14,593 nucleotides of DNA from Zetaproteobacteria bacterium. GTDB lineage: Bacteria; Pseudomonadota; Zetaproteobacteria; Mariprofundales; Mariprofundaceae. The first letter of the stretch is position 1. The number at the start of each line of letters is the position of its first letter. The notes under the pieces were generated by a model that was not told where the DNA came from, ran no database searches, and saw only the letters and a program-made list of their open reading frames with translations. The position numbers and the translations under genes were made by a program. The stretch lies in assembly GCA_021545665.1 (NCBI GenBank), contig JAJRTX010000234.1, positions 1 through 14,593 on the forward strand, given 5' to 3'. Shown piece by piece: positions 14,200-14,593 of this stretch.

Positions 14200-14593
14200 C
14201 TATGAGGTATCTCCGAACCAACTTCGCATACGCTTCCATGCACGCGAGAACATGTTGGGTTCGTCGGGTTTGGTGTTTTGTAAACTTTGTCGGTAACGCT
14301 GTCCGTACAGAATCAGTCCAACGCCGGTTGCATACATCGGACTGGACACAACATCTGCCAGTCCACCTATCCCTTGTGGACGCCCCAACCGGACAGGCAT
14401 ATCAAAAATATCTTCAGCCAGCTCTATCATGCCATCAAGCAGTGAACTGCCGCCGGTCAGTACAATACCAGCCGCAACCAGTTCCTGATAACCGGATCGT
14501 TGCAGTTCGTTTTTAATCATCTCAAAGATTTCCTCCACCCTCGGTTCGAGAATCTGGGCCATCACCTGACGCGGCATGGGACGAGGGGGGCGA
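14200..14593 (-). CDS. ftsA: Cell division protein FtsA, C-terminal part (5' end outside window)
   Basis: FtsA is the actin-like ATPase that anchors FtsZ to the inner membrane. Only the last 130 or so residues are present. RPPR and MPRQVMAQILEPRVEEIF begin the visible part, LVAAGIVLTGGSSLLDGM is the second phosphate-binding motif region, and YATGVGLILYGQRY closes the actin-like domain. The C-terminal stretch FSRAWKRMRSWFGD is a basic amphipathic helix, the expected membrane-targeting sequence. An internal ATG at 14577 is not the true start because the frame stays open to the window edge with family-like residues. It precedes ftsZ by 79 bases on the same strand, the standard order of the division cluster. 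Confidence 0.95.
   Translation of the reverse strand, partial: RPPRPMPRQVMAQILEPRVEEIFEMIKNELQRSGYQELVAAGIVLTGGSSLLDGMIELAEDIFDMPVRLGRPQGIGGLADVVSSPMYATGVGLILYGQRYRQSLQNTKPDEPNMFSRAWKRMRSWFGDTS

Overview
The window looks like a chromosomal segment of a Gram-negative proteobacterium. FtsA, FtsZ and LpxC (division and lipid A synthesis), a HemA of the glutamyl-tRNA (C5) pathway and a malic enzyme fused to a phosphotransacetylase domain all point that way. The C5-type HemA argues against most alphaproteobacteria; a gamma- or zetaproteobacterium-like lineage fits, but I cannot name a genus. There are no rRNA or tRNA genes and no CRISPR array.

Layout from the left. Positions 1-139 are the right end of an IS21-family insertion sequence: the last 26 codons of istB and two tandem 24-bp terminal repeats. 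Positions 140-405 are foreign DNA carrying a broken ORF, and it runs directly into the 3' end of prmC. The prmC reading frame (289-1143, minus) has lost its native C-terminus and ends in an unrelated tail. Going left from prfA, the minus-strand order is prfA, an antitoxin and a ParE/RelE-type toxin (2467-2984), an orphan SIR2-like gene (1299-2339), then prmC. The usual hemA-prfA-prmC operon is thus split by accessory genes between prfA and prmC. Intact hemA and prfA overlap at 4126-4145.

The centre is ordinary metabolism: a small protein that may be a degenerate JAB/MPN-fold protein (5509-5919), maeB (6006-8273) and the divergent panE-like ketopantoate reductase (8352-9272, plus strand).

On the right, ftsA (partial), ftsZ and lpxC form the end of a division and cell-wall cluster on the minus strand. 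Between lpxC and panE sits a two-gene cassette, an AAA/ABC-type ATPase and an overlapping RloB-family protein (9458-11438). It matches the architecture of AbiL-type abortive-infection systems and has its own promoter with operator-like direct repeats.

How the pieces relate: HemA starts tetrapyrrole synthesis, RF1 (PrfA) terminates translation and PrmC methylates the GGQ glutamine of RF1, so the damaged PrmC bears on the neighbouring RF1. The accessory genes (toxin-antitoxin, SIR2-like, AbiL-like) are all of types seen in phage-defence islands and occupy two separate breaks in housekeeping gene order. The best candidates for something undescribed are the SIR2-like gene beside the toxin-antitoxin pair, the AbiL-like cassette with its regulatory repeats, and the truncated PrmC.
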